Origin: Diphasiastrum complanatum
Lineage: Eukaryota > Streptophyta > Lycopodiopsida > Lycopodiales > Lycopodiaceae
DNA length: 64,000 bases
Direction: 5' to 3'
Assembly (NCBI GenBank): GCA_029204225.1
Contig: CM055101.1
Location: 62,252,171-62,316,170 of the forward strand
Positions within the stretch are counted from its first letter, which is position 1, and every line of letters starts with the position of its first letter. Positions 51,298-63,420 of the stretch are shown here, in pieces. The notes below the pieces were generated by a model. It worked only from the letters and a program-made list of their open reading frames with translations. It was not told the origin of the DNA and did not search any database. Position numbers and translations under genes: made by a program.

Positions 51298-52960
51298 TGT
51301 CACGTGTTGCATGTAATTAGCCCATGAGCTTACTAATTGCAATGCTAAATATAGCCATGGAGTGTAAATAGCGAAATTGTAATAATGGTTGTAAGCTAAT
51401 TTAGCCAAATAAGGCCTCAAACTCATAGTAGAAGCACAAAGGACCACTATAAATAGCTGAGATCATGTAAATTTGGAAGCTATTCTTCTTTTGTCAATTG
51501 TATTCTATGTGTTCTTGGAGCTTCTCTTGGAGAGCTACTTGAGGTGTTTTGTAGTTCATGTGCCTAAAAATGAGAGCTTTGATCGTGCTCTAGATTCAAA
51601 CCCTATGTATTGAATGAGCAATAATAACTATGGATCTTATCTAACTTTGCCTAATTTGGTGAAGTTTTGCTACATTTATCTAGCTTCTTGATCTCTTTAT
51701 TTTCCATGCTAATTTGATGTTCAAGAATGGATTAGATGCTTTAATACCAAGATTGGCACATGACATACCATGTTGGGAAAAAGAGCTAGAATGACTTTTC
51801 TCGGTACATGTACTATGCCTATCAAATTTTAATTAAATCTTCGTAGGAAGTAATATATATGAATCTGTTCAATTCTAACTTTGAAATCGTCAGGATCAAA
51901 ACTGTTGATTACATAGACAAGCACAAAGATAATAAGTGCAATTTGCGGAAGCATTAGATAATATTGAGATTCACCAATTAATAATCAAATTCGATCAAAT
52001 GGATATTCGAATATTTGAAGGCTATATCAAATGTCTGGTATGAATAATCCTATAAGAAACAATGAGAAGGAGATGAACACATCCAAATTGACCTAAATAT
52101 TGAATGTAACAAACCTCTTGGATTGAGTTGAGTATAAACACATAATATGTATAAGCAGTTGAATTTAGAGTGTAGATCGATAACAATAATAATGGCAATC
52201 GCACACCCGCTCTATCTCTCTATCTAAAGTCTCGCTGTTGAGTCGTTAATCTATTTGAATTTATACATGAGTTGAGTTAACCTTGTAAACTATCATAAGC
52301 ATGATTAATGATTAATCTAATATGTTTACAAGATAGATAATGGGTATAATTAGTCGTGAAAGCAACCACCCTTTTGTATGATCCACAGTTTGAATCGAAC
52401 AAAGTCTATTCGAACTACCCACGTGGAAGTTCGAAATTATGTAGATGACAACAAGGAGTTTCAAACATATTTGAGTTGATGGTCGAATGAATAGGTTGAT
52501 TTGATAACTGAGATTGCCAAGCCATTATCGATTGGGTTGCATAAATTTGCGTCAAATAGGTTAATCAAACACTAGGTTTGATTCGAGTAGATTTGAGTCA
52601 ACCCGCTAAATTTCAAATAATTTTTTTTTATCTATAATTAGATTCAAATATTCTCTGCTTCAAATTTACATGTAAATATATAGAGTAAGGGCTTTTTCTA
52701 CATTCGAACCTTATATGTTTTGCCAGAGCTGCATTCTAGTAGACTAAGTGAATGGATTTAGATTAAAAATGGATTGAAGAAGGGATTAAGTCTATTACAT
52801 CACTCTTTCGAAAAACAATATCATCAAAGAACCATTGAACTCACAAACAAATACCACGTTCCTTATAAATTACCTTAACTTATAAAATCTACTCACCAAC
52901 TTCTAAAAATCATGATTAGATGATGATCTCACCTATATATTTGTGATAAGGTACAATTAC
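51298..52960. other. Probable LTR remnant followed by anonymous sequence
   Basis: ACTATAAATAGC near 51448 is a TATA-like motif on the plus strand, opposite to the primer-binding site, so this piece may be composite. Later words such as TTCGAATAT and AATTCGATC recur without clear element ends. Confidence 0.35.
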
Positions 52961-52968
52961 CTTACCTT

Positions 52969-52970
<2 letters not shown>

Positions 52971-53054
<84 letters not shown>
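52971..53054. repeat. (AC)42 microsatellite
   Basis: About 84 bases of perfect AC repeat. Confidence 0.97.
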
Positions 53055-53056
<2 letters not shown>

Positions 53057-53651
53057 CATTTTCTTGATCCATCAATTTCACCATCATGGCAAGGCCTTTG
53101 TGACATAATACCACAACATTTTGATTTACATTATGGACTAGATAGTGGTTGTTTGGAACTTCATTGTAAAGATATAGTGACAAGTCCTCTTCTTGAGCCA
53201 CAGTAACTATGAGATTGGAGGACAAGCCATTATATCCTTATCATGGGCAGACAAACATCCATTATAGTACATATTAGGTGTCAATTTTTTAAAAGAAATA
53301 GAAAGAAATCTTTTACAGTTTTTTTTTGTTAATGATTAAATCCTTGAGGGCCATATTTTTAAGATTCAATCCATGAATCCCATGTATTTTCAAGATTCCC
53401 TCCACGAGGGTTAAGCAATTTCAAGGTTTTATCCATGAGAATTTTTTATTTTGAGGGATAAAAATTATACCTAACCAAATTTGTAAAAACTGATGAGATC
53501 TTATTAATGGTAGTCCTCAAACTAAATCTGGACCAATAATTCATGTAACACTTGAGTAGACACACATTATAAAGAAGTGGTTGTTTGAAGTCATAGTAAA
53601 TTGTGTTTTTATACGGTTATAATCTCATGCTTAAAGGGTTGCACATGCGTG
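53055..53651. other. Anonymous sequence with short tandem words
   Basis: Between 53330 and 53450 the words ATCCATGA and CAAGATTC/CAAGGTTT recur at roughly 35-40-bp spacing (a small degenerate minisatellite). No gene. Confidence 0.45.
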
Positions 53652-53674
53652 CACACACACACACACACACACAC

Positions 53675-53715
<41 letters not shown>
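53652..53715. repeat. (CA)n(TG)n perfect palindrome
   Basis: 26 bases of CA repeat run straight into 38 bases of TG repeat, so the junction at 53677/53678 is self-complementary. Flanking GTGCA/TGCAT extend the symmetry. Confidence 0.95.
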
Positions 53716-53716
<1 letters not shown>

Positions 53717-54207
53717 ATGCGCCAAAGCACATACACGTGAGTCTCAATGATAGGACATTTTCTGCCACCAAAAGAAAAAATCATTCAAAATTTTTAATAT
53801 TGCAATAAAAAACATCTTCCAAAAATTCAAAGTTCTAGGTTCACGAGCACATACAAAAAAGAGACAATAGAAAAGCTCAAAGAATAGAATTTCTTGTTTC
53901 TTGTCAATCCTACAGAACATAAGCAAATGTGAAATAACAAGCAAGAAACAAGCTCATTCCTCTCAACGCAAGTAGGTGGCAGTCCACATGCCCATCCATG
54001 CAACGAGTTTTTCTCTTGACATGAATCTTGAATCCACGATATCTTCCAAGCCATTAGCATTTTCATTTCGCTCATATAAAGCAAGTTCAAATTACTTCTA
54101 AACACATTCTTATAAACGTTTCATTAACAATTCTAAAAATTTTAATTAATAAAAATATTAAAAATAACTTATGGCTAAAAATATTGTGATGCGTGGTGCA
54201 AATTGTG

Positions 54208-54210
<3 letters not shown>
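53716..54210. other. Anonymous sequence
   Basis: No gene or repeat recognised. Confidence 0.4.
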
Positions 54211-54287
<77 letters not shown>

Positions 54288-54383
54288 TTTGAAATGTAGT
54301 TGAAGTGAGAGAGCATGTGCTTTTAAATTTTTTTAGAAAGAGAAAATTTTAGAAAGTTTATAGAGAGAGAGGTATAAAATCAC

Positions 54384-54443
<60 letters not shown>
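54211..54443. repeat. Two long (GA)n tracts
   Basis: Perfect AG repeats at 54212-54284 and about 54391-54443. Both are followed by AATGTTTG, so the tract and its flank may have been duplicated together. Confidence 0.9.
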
Positions 54444-54446
<3 letters not shown>

Positions 54447-54837
54447 TTTGGACATTATCATGTCAAAAAAAAAAAAAAAAGTTACTTGGGTTTGACACAC
54501 AGCCTTGTTAGGGTTACAATTTTTTCGAGTTCAGTTTTAAGGCAAAAATAGCAATAAAGTGAGTCTTTGGACAAAGATTGTCAGCATTGATAAACATGTT
54601 AGTCCATGAGTACAAAGTTTGACCAATGCCGGTGGTCAACAAGGTTTCATTGATGAACAAGGTGCACTTGAGTTTATTCCATAGTAAAACTTTTGTCTTA
54701 AACAAAAGCTTCTAAATATCTTGACTATTCGAATCTCTTTCAAAGATGTCTACATGAGACCTTCAAAATAAAAAGAACTAAAAATTAGGGTTTATTTGAA
54801 ATCAGGTTTTGGAGGATAAATAGCCAATAATAGGTGT

Positions 54838-54840
<3 letters not shown>
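54444..54840. other. Anonymous sequence
   Basis: No gene. A run of 17 A lies near 54465. Confidence 0.4.
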
Positions 54841-54869
<29 letters not shown>

Positions 54870-55242
54870 CAATGATAGAAAAAAGGGTTTTGTCTATTTT
54901 CATTGGTCCACGTTTGCCTTAAAATTTATTTGAAGGGCATTTGAAGTGCATTTGAAATGCTTGAAAATGACATGTGCATTTAAAAATTTCTAGAGAAAAC
55001 ATGTGACTTTAGAAATTAAGGGAAAGAGAAATATTTAGAAAGAAAGGAAGGCATAAAAGGGCAAAAGAGAAAAGGAGAGGCTTGCATCACGATAAAGAGA
55101 GAGAGAAAGGCCCTGTTTTTTATAATTTAGGGTTTTTTTAAAGTTGTTTTAGGTTTCACAAGAAAAGTTTTTTTAAAGTTGTTTTAGGTTTCCAAGAAAA
55201 ATAGCAATAAAGTGAGTAGAGAGAGAGAGAGAGAGAGAGAGA

Positions 55243-55278
<36 letters not shown>
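54841..55278. repeat. Microsatellite cluster: (GA)n and compound (GA)n(CA)n
   Basis: GA repeat at 54841-54865; compound GA (55217-55244) then CA (55245-55278). TTTTTTTAAAGTTGTTTTAGGTTTC-like sequence is doubled near 55135-55190. Confidence 0.85.
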
Positions 55279-55280
<2 letters not shown>

Positions 55281-56080
55281 GTCAGTAATGTGAAGGAGAG
55301 TTGCGCTCTTTCAATAGCTGCAGCTTATCACTTGACTAGAGCAAAGCTCAGGAGGAGGAGGAGATTGTTGGTGCTAATTGATGAAAACAGAATATGCCCC
55401 TTCCTCACTTTGCGATATTGGATTCATATTCAAAAGGTGTGAAATAATATTCGCATGCATTTTTATCGTATCTTTAACTTTGTTGATATTTGTAATGCTA
55501 TCGGCAACTGCTCTTCCAAATTCGCGTTTCAGTTCTTGTGGACCTTTTTTCGTTTACAGTCACTCGAATTACGGTTTCTGGAAAACCCTAAAGGACGATT
55601 TGGATGAATTGAAATACTCAAACTGTGTTCTATCATTGGCTGCCCAAATTCTCTCTCTCTCTTTTCACCAACATTAATTCTTGATTGGATGATGATATTG
55701 ATTCTTTGGAACCATGTTATATTGTAGCAAGTCTTCGGCCATTGTCAAATTCAACCAGATACTTGCAATTAGAGTGGTTGGTAGCTGAAGGTTTTATACC
55801 ATTTGCGACACCAATAAATTTATGCGAGGAACATATATAGCCTAGAATGTCTCCAATTTAAATAAAAGAACTGAAAACAAAATCAATGTAATTGAGAAGA
55901 TACCAATAAAACGTGTCTCTGTAAAACTAGATCACAGTGACAGGAACAGAGGAGCAGATTTTTCACATAAGATGGCACGCAAGGAGGAGTGAAAACCAAC
56001 TAAAAAGGAGTTTGTCTTTGGTTCCCCAATTTATCGCGGTCCCATTCATCAAGTAGACAAAGCCTGTGGTGGATCGTAGT
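55279..56080. other. Anonymous sequence
   Basis: An open plus-strand frame of 99 codons (55378-55677) includes a hydrophobic run, IFACIFIVSLTLLIFVML, but no recognised family and no supporting splice or promoter signal. Treated as unproven. Confidence 0.35.
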
Positions 56081-56084
56081 CTGT

Positions 56085-56645
56085 CTAGGTCTCCTGCCCA
56101 ATCCACATTGAAAATCCAAGGATTTCTATTGCTTTGCTGACCCCTCTATAATGAAGTCGTTGTCTACGGGTTCCTTTTACATATCTGAGAAGCCTCTTCA
56201 AAGCACTCCAATGTTGCCATCCAGGGTTGTTGCTATATCTACTCAAGTGTACAGTTGCATATAAGAGGCCTGGTCTAGTAGCAATCATTAGGTGCTAGGC
56301 ATCCCAACAACTCTTTGTCAGGAACCATGTCCATCCTTTCAGCTTCCTCTGGAATTTGAGGACACATGCTGCCATCCAGTTTCACGTTTATGTCCATCGG
56401 GCTTCCTGCTTCCTTGTAATTGGTCATTCCAGAGCGTTCTTTTCCAGATACCTGCATTGGTTTACATAGATGTTCCCAGTTCCTTGGTCTCTATGCACCT
56501 GTAGTCCTAGGCAATAAGCTAATTCTCCCATGTCTTTCATTTGGAAAGCTTTACATTCAGTATATGATACTAGAATGATGTCATCTACGTATGATGCAAT
56601 TATTTGTAGGACACCTTGATCATTGTTTGCTATGCTTGGCATCCT
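56085..56645 (-). pseudogene. Copia RT/RNase H relic
   Basis: Minus strand, frames shifting: IIASYVDDIILVS (the YVDD box), MKDMGELAYCLGLQVHRD, LYATVHLSRYSNNPG and ALKRLLRYVKGTRRQRLHYRG. A different family from the element at 574-6419. Confidence 0.85.
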
Positions 56646-56753
56646 TATAATGATAGCTCTCCCTCAGTATCAATTGCAATATGAAAAGATTTTATTCAAA
56701 GTATGTCACCCACTTTCTACATTGATATGCTTATTCAAGGATATGATGATTAG

Positions 56754-56765
56754 GCTTTGATACCA
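56754..56765 (-). other. Copia primer-binding site next to the relic
   Basis: TGGTATCAAAGC on the minus strand, preceded by GGTTTCAACA as an LTR end. Only about 100 bp separate it from the RT relic, so gag to integrase was deleted. The LTR lies above 56766; its far end was not found. Confidence 0.7.
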
Positions 56766-57642
56766 TGTTGAAACCTGTAGATCATTCTATCTAGCATCAT
56801 AACTCTGATAGATGACACGAAACACATCAATTGCATGATATAAATCATCCAGATACATGGAAATAGAGAAAGTCAACAAACACCGAAGCTCTAGCTCCTT
56901 CGCAAGAGAGATGGATTCCAACAAGTGAACGATCAATTTTGTAGGTGGGCCTGGAAACCTGTTAGACCCAAAAAATCTTGGGGACCACATGTACAACATG
57001 CTTTATGATTGTGCATGATGTTTCTCCTACTAAATTTAGCTCTAGGCCCCAAGTGGACCAAGTGTCCCACTTTACCTGCTTGTTAAATATGCATAAGAGT
57101 TGTTCACAATGTATTCAATCAGTATGGCATATGCACAACTTACAAGTTACAAATATACAAGGCCAAAAGGACTAATATAGGCATTTATTGTGCTTTTAAC
57201 CTCTGATTGACGACATGTAGGGCTGTAGTAGGATTTTTGAGAAAATCCTTGGAAAAGTGTGCCCTCCCTACTAGTTTTATGTGCATTTACAGATCACACG
57301 TGTGAAGTTCAAGTGGTAGGGTGACATGGCAATCATCTTGCTAACCCACTCTCCCTCGGTACTGTGCTTTACAGCGACCAATTTGGTGTCCTGTAACAAA
57401 AGTTATGACCTTTGGAAGTTTTAGCAGTTTTTAGTGTTAAAATTGCAAAATTTTCGAATTGTTCTGATGCATGCCTGACATTTGAAATTTCTAAATTATT
57501 GGCAATTAACTTGAGTAGCTGGGTTACTCCCGCATGAAGTTAATTTGTAAAACAATCAGTGTGAAGAGAATTCACCAGAAACTATTTGTTTTGAGTTATA
57601 TTGCTTGTAAGACGCTTGATTTGTGATTCTTCGGGATTCATT
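56766..57642. other. Putative LTR of the Copia relic and anonymous sequence
   Basis: Sequence above 56766 should include the LTR belonging to the primer-binding site. No gene recognised. Confidence 0.35.
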
Positions 57643-58159
57643 GTTGGAATGTAAATGGAATTGATTACATTACCATAGGTTACTTTAACCAAAAAGGTCG
57701 AGAGTTGTGTAACCATGGTCATTTATTATATTAGGCCTACTAAACTTAGAGTTAGCTAAGTTAGTATGAAATTAACTTGGTAGGGACTCATGGGTCCACT
57801 AGGCCTAATTGTGACATTAAGTACCCCAATTTGACATATTGGAGGTACCTTATTCTTTCTATGTAACTTATAGAAAGTTGGATAGTCAATAGTCAAGTAG
57901 TTGGACAGCCAATAGTCAAGTAGTTGGAAAGCCAATAGTCAAGTAGTTGGATAGCCAATTGTCATGAAGTTAGATAGTCATCTTGGACTATATATATGTG
58001 TGCATCCCATTTGTATAAGATACATTTGTAAGCAATACTGACTATTCTCCTTGGCTGTCCACGAGTTTCTACAAGAGGGTTTCTAGCCATCTCTTTTGAG
58101 AATGCTTTGTGTGATTGAATAGTTAAGATCCTGGATCCTTAGGCTTCTATTTCCTACAT
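57643..58159 (+). repeat. Candidate LTR (about 517 bp) with an internal 23-bp tandem repeat
   Basis: Begins TGTTGGAATG, a common Copia LTR start, has a TATATATATG promoter-like motif near 57990 and ends near TTCCTACA. At 57880-57970 a 23-bp unit (GTAGTTGGACAGCCAATAGTC plus AA) repeats about four times. The downstream primer-binding site is not clear, so it may be a solo LTR. Confidence 0.45.
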
Positions 58160-60830
58160 TCATCAGTAAAAATCATGTGCATAGGATATACAACGTTCTT
58201 GGTATAGAGTATTACTCAGTCGACTCAGTTCGTCGTATCCCAGAGAGCGCAATTGGATAGCAAATCTTAATGATTCCAAGAATGACATCTAAATTTATAT
58301 ATTGACGAATCATAAATAGATACTTAATTATCAACAGAGGCTTGTAAGGAAATATGACGATTCTTATGTTTGGTGAGTAATTCTTGATCTTTTGAATGAG
58401 TCAAGAATTTAGATTAGTATGTTGAAAAATCTAAATCCTTTACTCCAGTGAGTTGAGAGCTACAGATTATAGTATGTAGATGCTTGGGTATAGTTTCTAG
58501 ACTAGATCTCCAGTTGTTATAGGGGACAGACAAATCTATTAAGATTGGATGGATGCTATTTTCTTGCTTGAGATGCTAGAAACAAGAGCATTTAACTCAA
58601 GAGAGTTTCTGGGGTAGTCAGAGTTGAGTTAGGATCATTTTTTATCTTAATGGATCTCCTAGAGATTCGAGTAGAATGAACTGGTATACCTTAGACCTCT
58701 GGATATCCTAAGAGTATTTGTACCAAGAAGCATTTATGAATTGTCTACCCAAGTCTGTGGATAGTTTCAGACTGTAATTGTTAGTTCTTTTTATGAGTTA
58801 GGTAATATTCCACCCATTGTTTGATGTAAAGTGTTTTATATGAAGGTGATGTTACTAACTTATAGATAATAGAGATTGAAACCCAAATGGAAAATTTATC
58901 ACTTAGTGTACTTTTCAAACCTGAGTTTGTACTCCAGAACAACAATAGCTCCGCACGTCACCATATGTGTGACTGCGTCCTCACAAGGTTATTAATTACA
59001 TTTATGGCCTAGTTCGGAATAACGAGGCGTAACCAATAATCTCGAGTACTAGAGTACTGTGTATCCAAAAACTATGCCGAATCCTATATACAGGACGTGG
59101 ACATGACATTCTTTCCTGCTTGAACTAGTTATGTCCTCCGCTTTAACTCCCAACACTTACCTAGAAAATCATTATCCTTAGTCTGACTTTACATACCAAA
59201 TAAGTACTCAGAGATAGAACAATTTCCAATAGTTAATCGTTGCATGGGTTAGGACGGCTATTGGCATGGTGTAGAGTATCAACAGTAATGACTTGCATGT
59301 ATGGTTGGGTGGTTTGGCTCCACAGTCATTCCTTTGTGTGTGTCTTGTAGGTGCTTCTCCTTACAGTAATCATGTGTGAGGTATTTTATTCGGCAATTGC
59401 ATTTGAAGTATGTTATGGGAAGGCATCTATCTTTTGTGACATTTTGGGGTCAGGTGTATGAAGTTCTTTCTAAGTCCTTAATGGGCTATAAAAGGATTTC
59501 ATTCTATAAGAGGAATATTATGTCTTTCAGCAAGAGAGGGCTTGTGAGTTAGTTCGTTAGATTCGGATAGGCCAACTGTTATATACTATTTAAAGGTTCA
59601 TAATCTCTTTCCTTCAAAAGTTTGTTATGCCTTATTTTATTTACATTGTACAAATGCGAGAGTTTAGTTTCACTTTCCTTTTTTGGTATCTCGTTTAAAT
59701 CCTCGTGTTTGAGTGTTAAAAATTATGGTGTGTAAGTTGTCTCCATGGCGTTTAATGGAAAAAAAGTTGGGAGACCTAGCCTTGTTATAAGTTGGCAGCT
59801 CTTATTATTAAAAAACGCATGGCAGAGTTTTGCTTGTTATAGTTTGAGTAGGAAATGTTCATGATGTAATCTATGAAAAATTTGTTTAGTTATATAGGCA
59901 ATTGTGGTGGTTCTATGATATAGATAAGTGAGATCGTTGGATTAAGAGGCGAAATGCCTCAAGCAGTTGTTGGAAAGAAGTATGGAATCAAGCAAATGGA
60001 GGTGAGTCCAATTCAACGCTTGCAACATGCTAAAACAGCTCCATTAGGTGATGATCATGAGAAAACGGTGTGCTTCTTCATTTAGTTATCCGTAATGGTT
60101 TTCACAGTCATACAATGGATTGAGAATTAATTTTTTTTGGATACTTATGGTTGATGACTGACGAAGGTCTTGGCGACAATGCTTCATTTAACCACAATGA
60201 TGCATTTATTCAAGTATTTGGAAAATATTTGAAACCTCTTTTAACCTCTGAAACTTTATTTAGCTCGTCTATAAAGGAGATGGATAATGTCCATTCTACA
60301 ATGGTTGATTGGGTATTTTGTAACAACAGAAGCTGTCTTTTGTAGTTTGACCTTGGATCTTATGTGAGATCCTAAGCAGCTATATAATGGATGTTCAAGA
60401 TTTGTTCGGTTTCTTTGTATATCAAATGATAAGGTCTAAAATCAGCCTGCTAGTGTGTTAGAGCAAATGCATCACTTTAAGTTAAGAAGAGCTTCATCTT
60501 CACATTTGTGGTAGGACACATGGAGATGTTACCAGGAAACCACGCTTTATTAGGTATATATGTCTTCTTTTCAAACCTCAAGATAATTTTTCCCTCCATT
60601 CGTCTTATGTTGCTCTTATACTAGCCCTGCTATTTATTTTCTTTTTTGCACAACTATTTTAGACAGACAAAATCAACCCCTTTAGAAAATAAAATTATTG
60701 TTTTGGTAGCATTCCTTTGGACAAAGAGGGTCTACATTGCAAATTAGCTTGGCAAAAAGCTGCATAGAAAGACTAAAAAAATTAAACATAAATAGCGAAT
60801 ATAGAAAAAATAAATATATAGAAAATACAG
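58160..60830. other. Long anonymous stretch
   Basis: About 2.7 kb with no recognised gene, RNA or transposon domain. An open plus-strand frame at 60151-60345 (64 codons) has no recognised similarity. Confidence 0.4.
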
Positions 60831-60839
60831 ATGATCTCA

Positions 60840-61164
60840 TATTCTAGTCACCTGAACAATCACCCAATCCTAGATAGTCATGCATTGTCCACATTAGAAT
60901 TGCGCGCAACAAAAAGTTGTTGTCTTGTATTGAACGTGAGATTTCATACGCTTGGCCACCCTTCCATAATAGCTCCAATTCTTCAACTAACAGTGCAAGG
61001 TAGACATCCATATTTTTTACTTTGTGTTTTCCAAGAATTAAAAGTGCTAACATGAGATGTCCGTTTTTTATAGTTAGCCAAGGTGGAATGTTGTAGCTGA
61101 CCAACACCACTGGCCAAGTAGACCACGTGCTTGACATCTTGCCAAAGGGATTCACCAAAAACAA
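60840..61164 (-). pseudogene. CACTA (En/Spm) tnp2-type transposase fragment
   Basis: Minus strand: FGKMSSTWSTWPVVLVSYNI, PPWLTIKNGHLMLALLILGK, KNMDVYLALLVEELELLWKG and LRAILMWTMHDYLGLGDCSG. This follows the conserved tnp2 block (WPV-L-YN-PPW, DVYL-PL-EEL-LW-G, AL-WT--D-P). Open for 106 codons but no flanking transposase or CACTA ends were found. Confidence 0.8.
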
Positions 61165-61339
61165 TTTTTTTTATTGCCAACATGTCTTGAGGTGTTCCTC
61201 GCAAAATACGATATATTCTTTGGAACTCCCATGCTATCAAGAAGCAAAATGTTATGCTTTCCAATTCGTACATACAACTATAGTCAAAGATGTGAAAAAA
61301 TTAGATCCAATGATGACATAAATGGATCCATAATCTTTA

Positions 61340-61917
61340 GCTAAATTGGGTGCACATCACACAACATCAACAATGTAGAAAATCTCATTTCTAGCATGCA
61401 AAAAATCTCATTTCTATCATGAAAAATACACATAAAATCCAAGTGCCTACTGTTCATGTCCGTACTACAGCAGCTATACAACGGTCCTCACACGTGTGAA
61501 ATCATTCCATACAAGTTTAGATGCATTCTACATACTAAAATCACCAATATCAAGAGAGAAGAGATAGAAGAAAAAAGCCCTCCAAAGATAATGAGAACAT
61601 TTGATAAGTTTCTCCACATCGGTCCTGCTATATATAGCAACAAAATATCATTTGGCCACTTGCCAAATATTACCCTAATTGGTAGTTTCTAAATACTTAC
61701 CAAAAAACCTAGTTTTACTTGACTCTATTCAATGTATCCAATCAACCAATAGAAATAGGTCCAAATCTGACCTTAACCCACCAAATACTCACTAAAAATA
61801 GTAAACTTATTATTTTTAGGTCTTATTAACATTAAGAAATCTATCTCTAAGTTTAAATCTAACTTTGGCCTCCAAATTGCCAAATAAAACCAACAAAACT
61901 AATTGACAATTTTCACA
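61340..61917 (-). repeat. Degenerate Copia LTR, same family as 574
   Basis: On the minus strand it opens TGTGAAAATTGTC beside a purine tract (GTTGAAGACGGA), then keeps GGAGGCCAAAG, AAACTTAGAGA, ACATTGAATAGAG, TGCTATATATAG, CACACGTGTGA and TTTTCTACATTG in LTR order. Confidence 0.78.
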
Positions 61918-61929
61918 TTCCGTCTTCAA

Positions 61930-63420
61930 CTAGTTTTACCACACTACGTTGATCCATCTTAAGAATGATCTTCGTTAAGAATAGACCTCCTCTCTATGGT
62001 TTTGTAATGCTCAAAATAGAAACATTCATAATTGATATAGATGATAGTGTCCATATTGGATGCTTCACTAAAAACCAACATGAAAGTAACATAGAATCAT
62101 AATGAATAGATTCCTCCATGCTTCCACCTTTGATATCTCTGGAAAATAGCAGCAACCAAGCAATAAATGTGAGTGATAAACAAATGCTTGCCTTCATGAG
62201 AAATGTATGTGTCCAAAAACTCCCATATATGAGCCTCCATTGCCACCTTGCCACAAAGAACTATCAACCCTTGGAAATCCATGAGTAAAAGAGTACAACA
62301 ATGATTCTAATCTAGCTCCACATGACTCCATATAACTAGTAGGTAGCACTAGTCCATCTTCAAGATCCAAAATGACGAAGAACAATGTGTCTAGTTTCAT
62401 CATATCTTGACAATTTGCACACACTCACATGAAATTGGTCAAACATGATATAGAATGAGTAAAGTAAGATCAAGAACACTTCCTTGCTAATCCTTTGCCT
62501 TTACTTAAGTCTTCAAACACCTGCAAAAATAGATCCTAATGTCTTTGACACTTGAGTTCCATCTTGATGCCTTTTCCTGGCAAACAAAAACCAACCATAT
62601 GCTCTTCCAAAAAATGCATCATAACCTTTGATCAAAACACATTTTACAGATCCAAACCTCTATAAAACCAGCACCTCAATCATGTAATCGAGATCACGAA
62701 AGATTACACCAAAAACCCCTTCACTATAGTGAAATCCGTGTCACCACCATAAAACCAACACACCAATAGCATCACGAATCACTTTAAGAGATTAACTCTA
62801 ACTCTAAGAGTTAGCACTTTCACCTTCCTTTTGATAGCTTTGAAGCATTTTTCCTTCTTAGAGCGACCACCCTAGATGTGTACTTTGACTCATAAATTTT
62901 TTGAAGAGTTCTCGATGCCCCATAAGATGAGCACAAGCTCCTACCTCCTTGAGAAGCTCATTTGAGATATTCATCTTGATGATATGTAAAGACTTGTTGG
63001 CCTTCCTTCGATAAATGATTTGATCTTGGATAAAATCAGGTTCCTCTTCAATACCTAAACAATATCCATCATATCATTCATAGTTAGCAAGGATTCCATC
63101 CTTACCTTTCATATTGAGTAGTTGCTTGAGGTAAGCCTATCATTGCTCTCCAACAAAACCCCCTTGGTTTGCCATGATGATCAAACTTCTTCAACCTGTT
63201 CCAATGCACTTAGCACTCACTTGAATCTTCAACAAATGAAATCACAAAGATTTGGAACTACACAAATGTCTCTCTTAATCTTTAACAACACATAGAATTG
63301 ATAAATCTTGATCAACAAATGATCACTACACAATAGAAAGAATCTTGAACCCTAAAGATCATGAAAACACTTTTGAAAAAATCAAAAACCGTTGCCACAA
63401 GAGACCCTATTCAAACTTTG
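61930..63420 (-). mobile_element. Internal remnant of a minus-strand Copia element
   Basis: Belongs to the LTR at 61340-61917. A leader (about 63180-63420) and gag start are recognisable; the rest of gag-pol is deleted or scrambled, and no 5' LTR was found above 63420. Reading frames at 61994-62424 are not assignable. Confidence 0.65.
62830..63175 (-). pseudogene. Copia gag relic, same family as 1824
   Basis: Minus strand from ATG at 63175: SNDRLTSSNYSI, a stop, then KVRMESLLTMNDMMDIV, closely parallel to the gag at 1824 (NDRLTSSSYSLWKVRMESLL). Several stops and frameshifts follow. Confidence 0.82.

Noticed and set aside
55378-55677. 99-codon frame with a hydrophobic segment as a membrane protein gene
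   Set aside because: No homology recognised, no splice or promoter support, and it lies among microsatellites.
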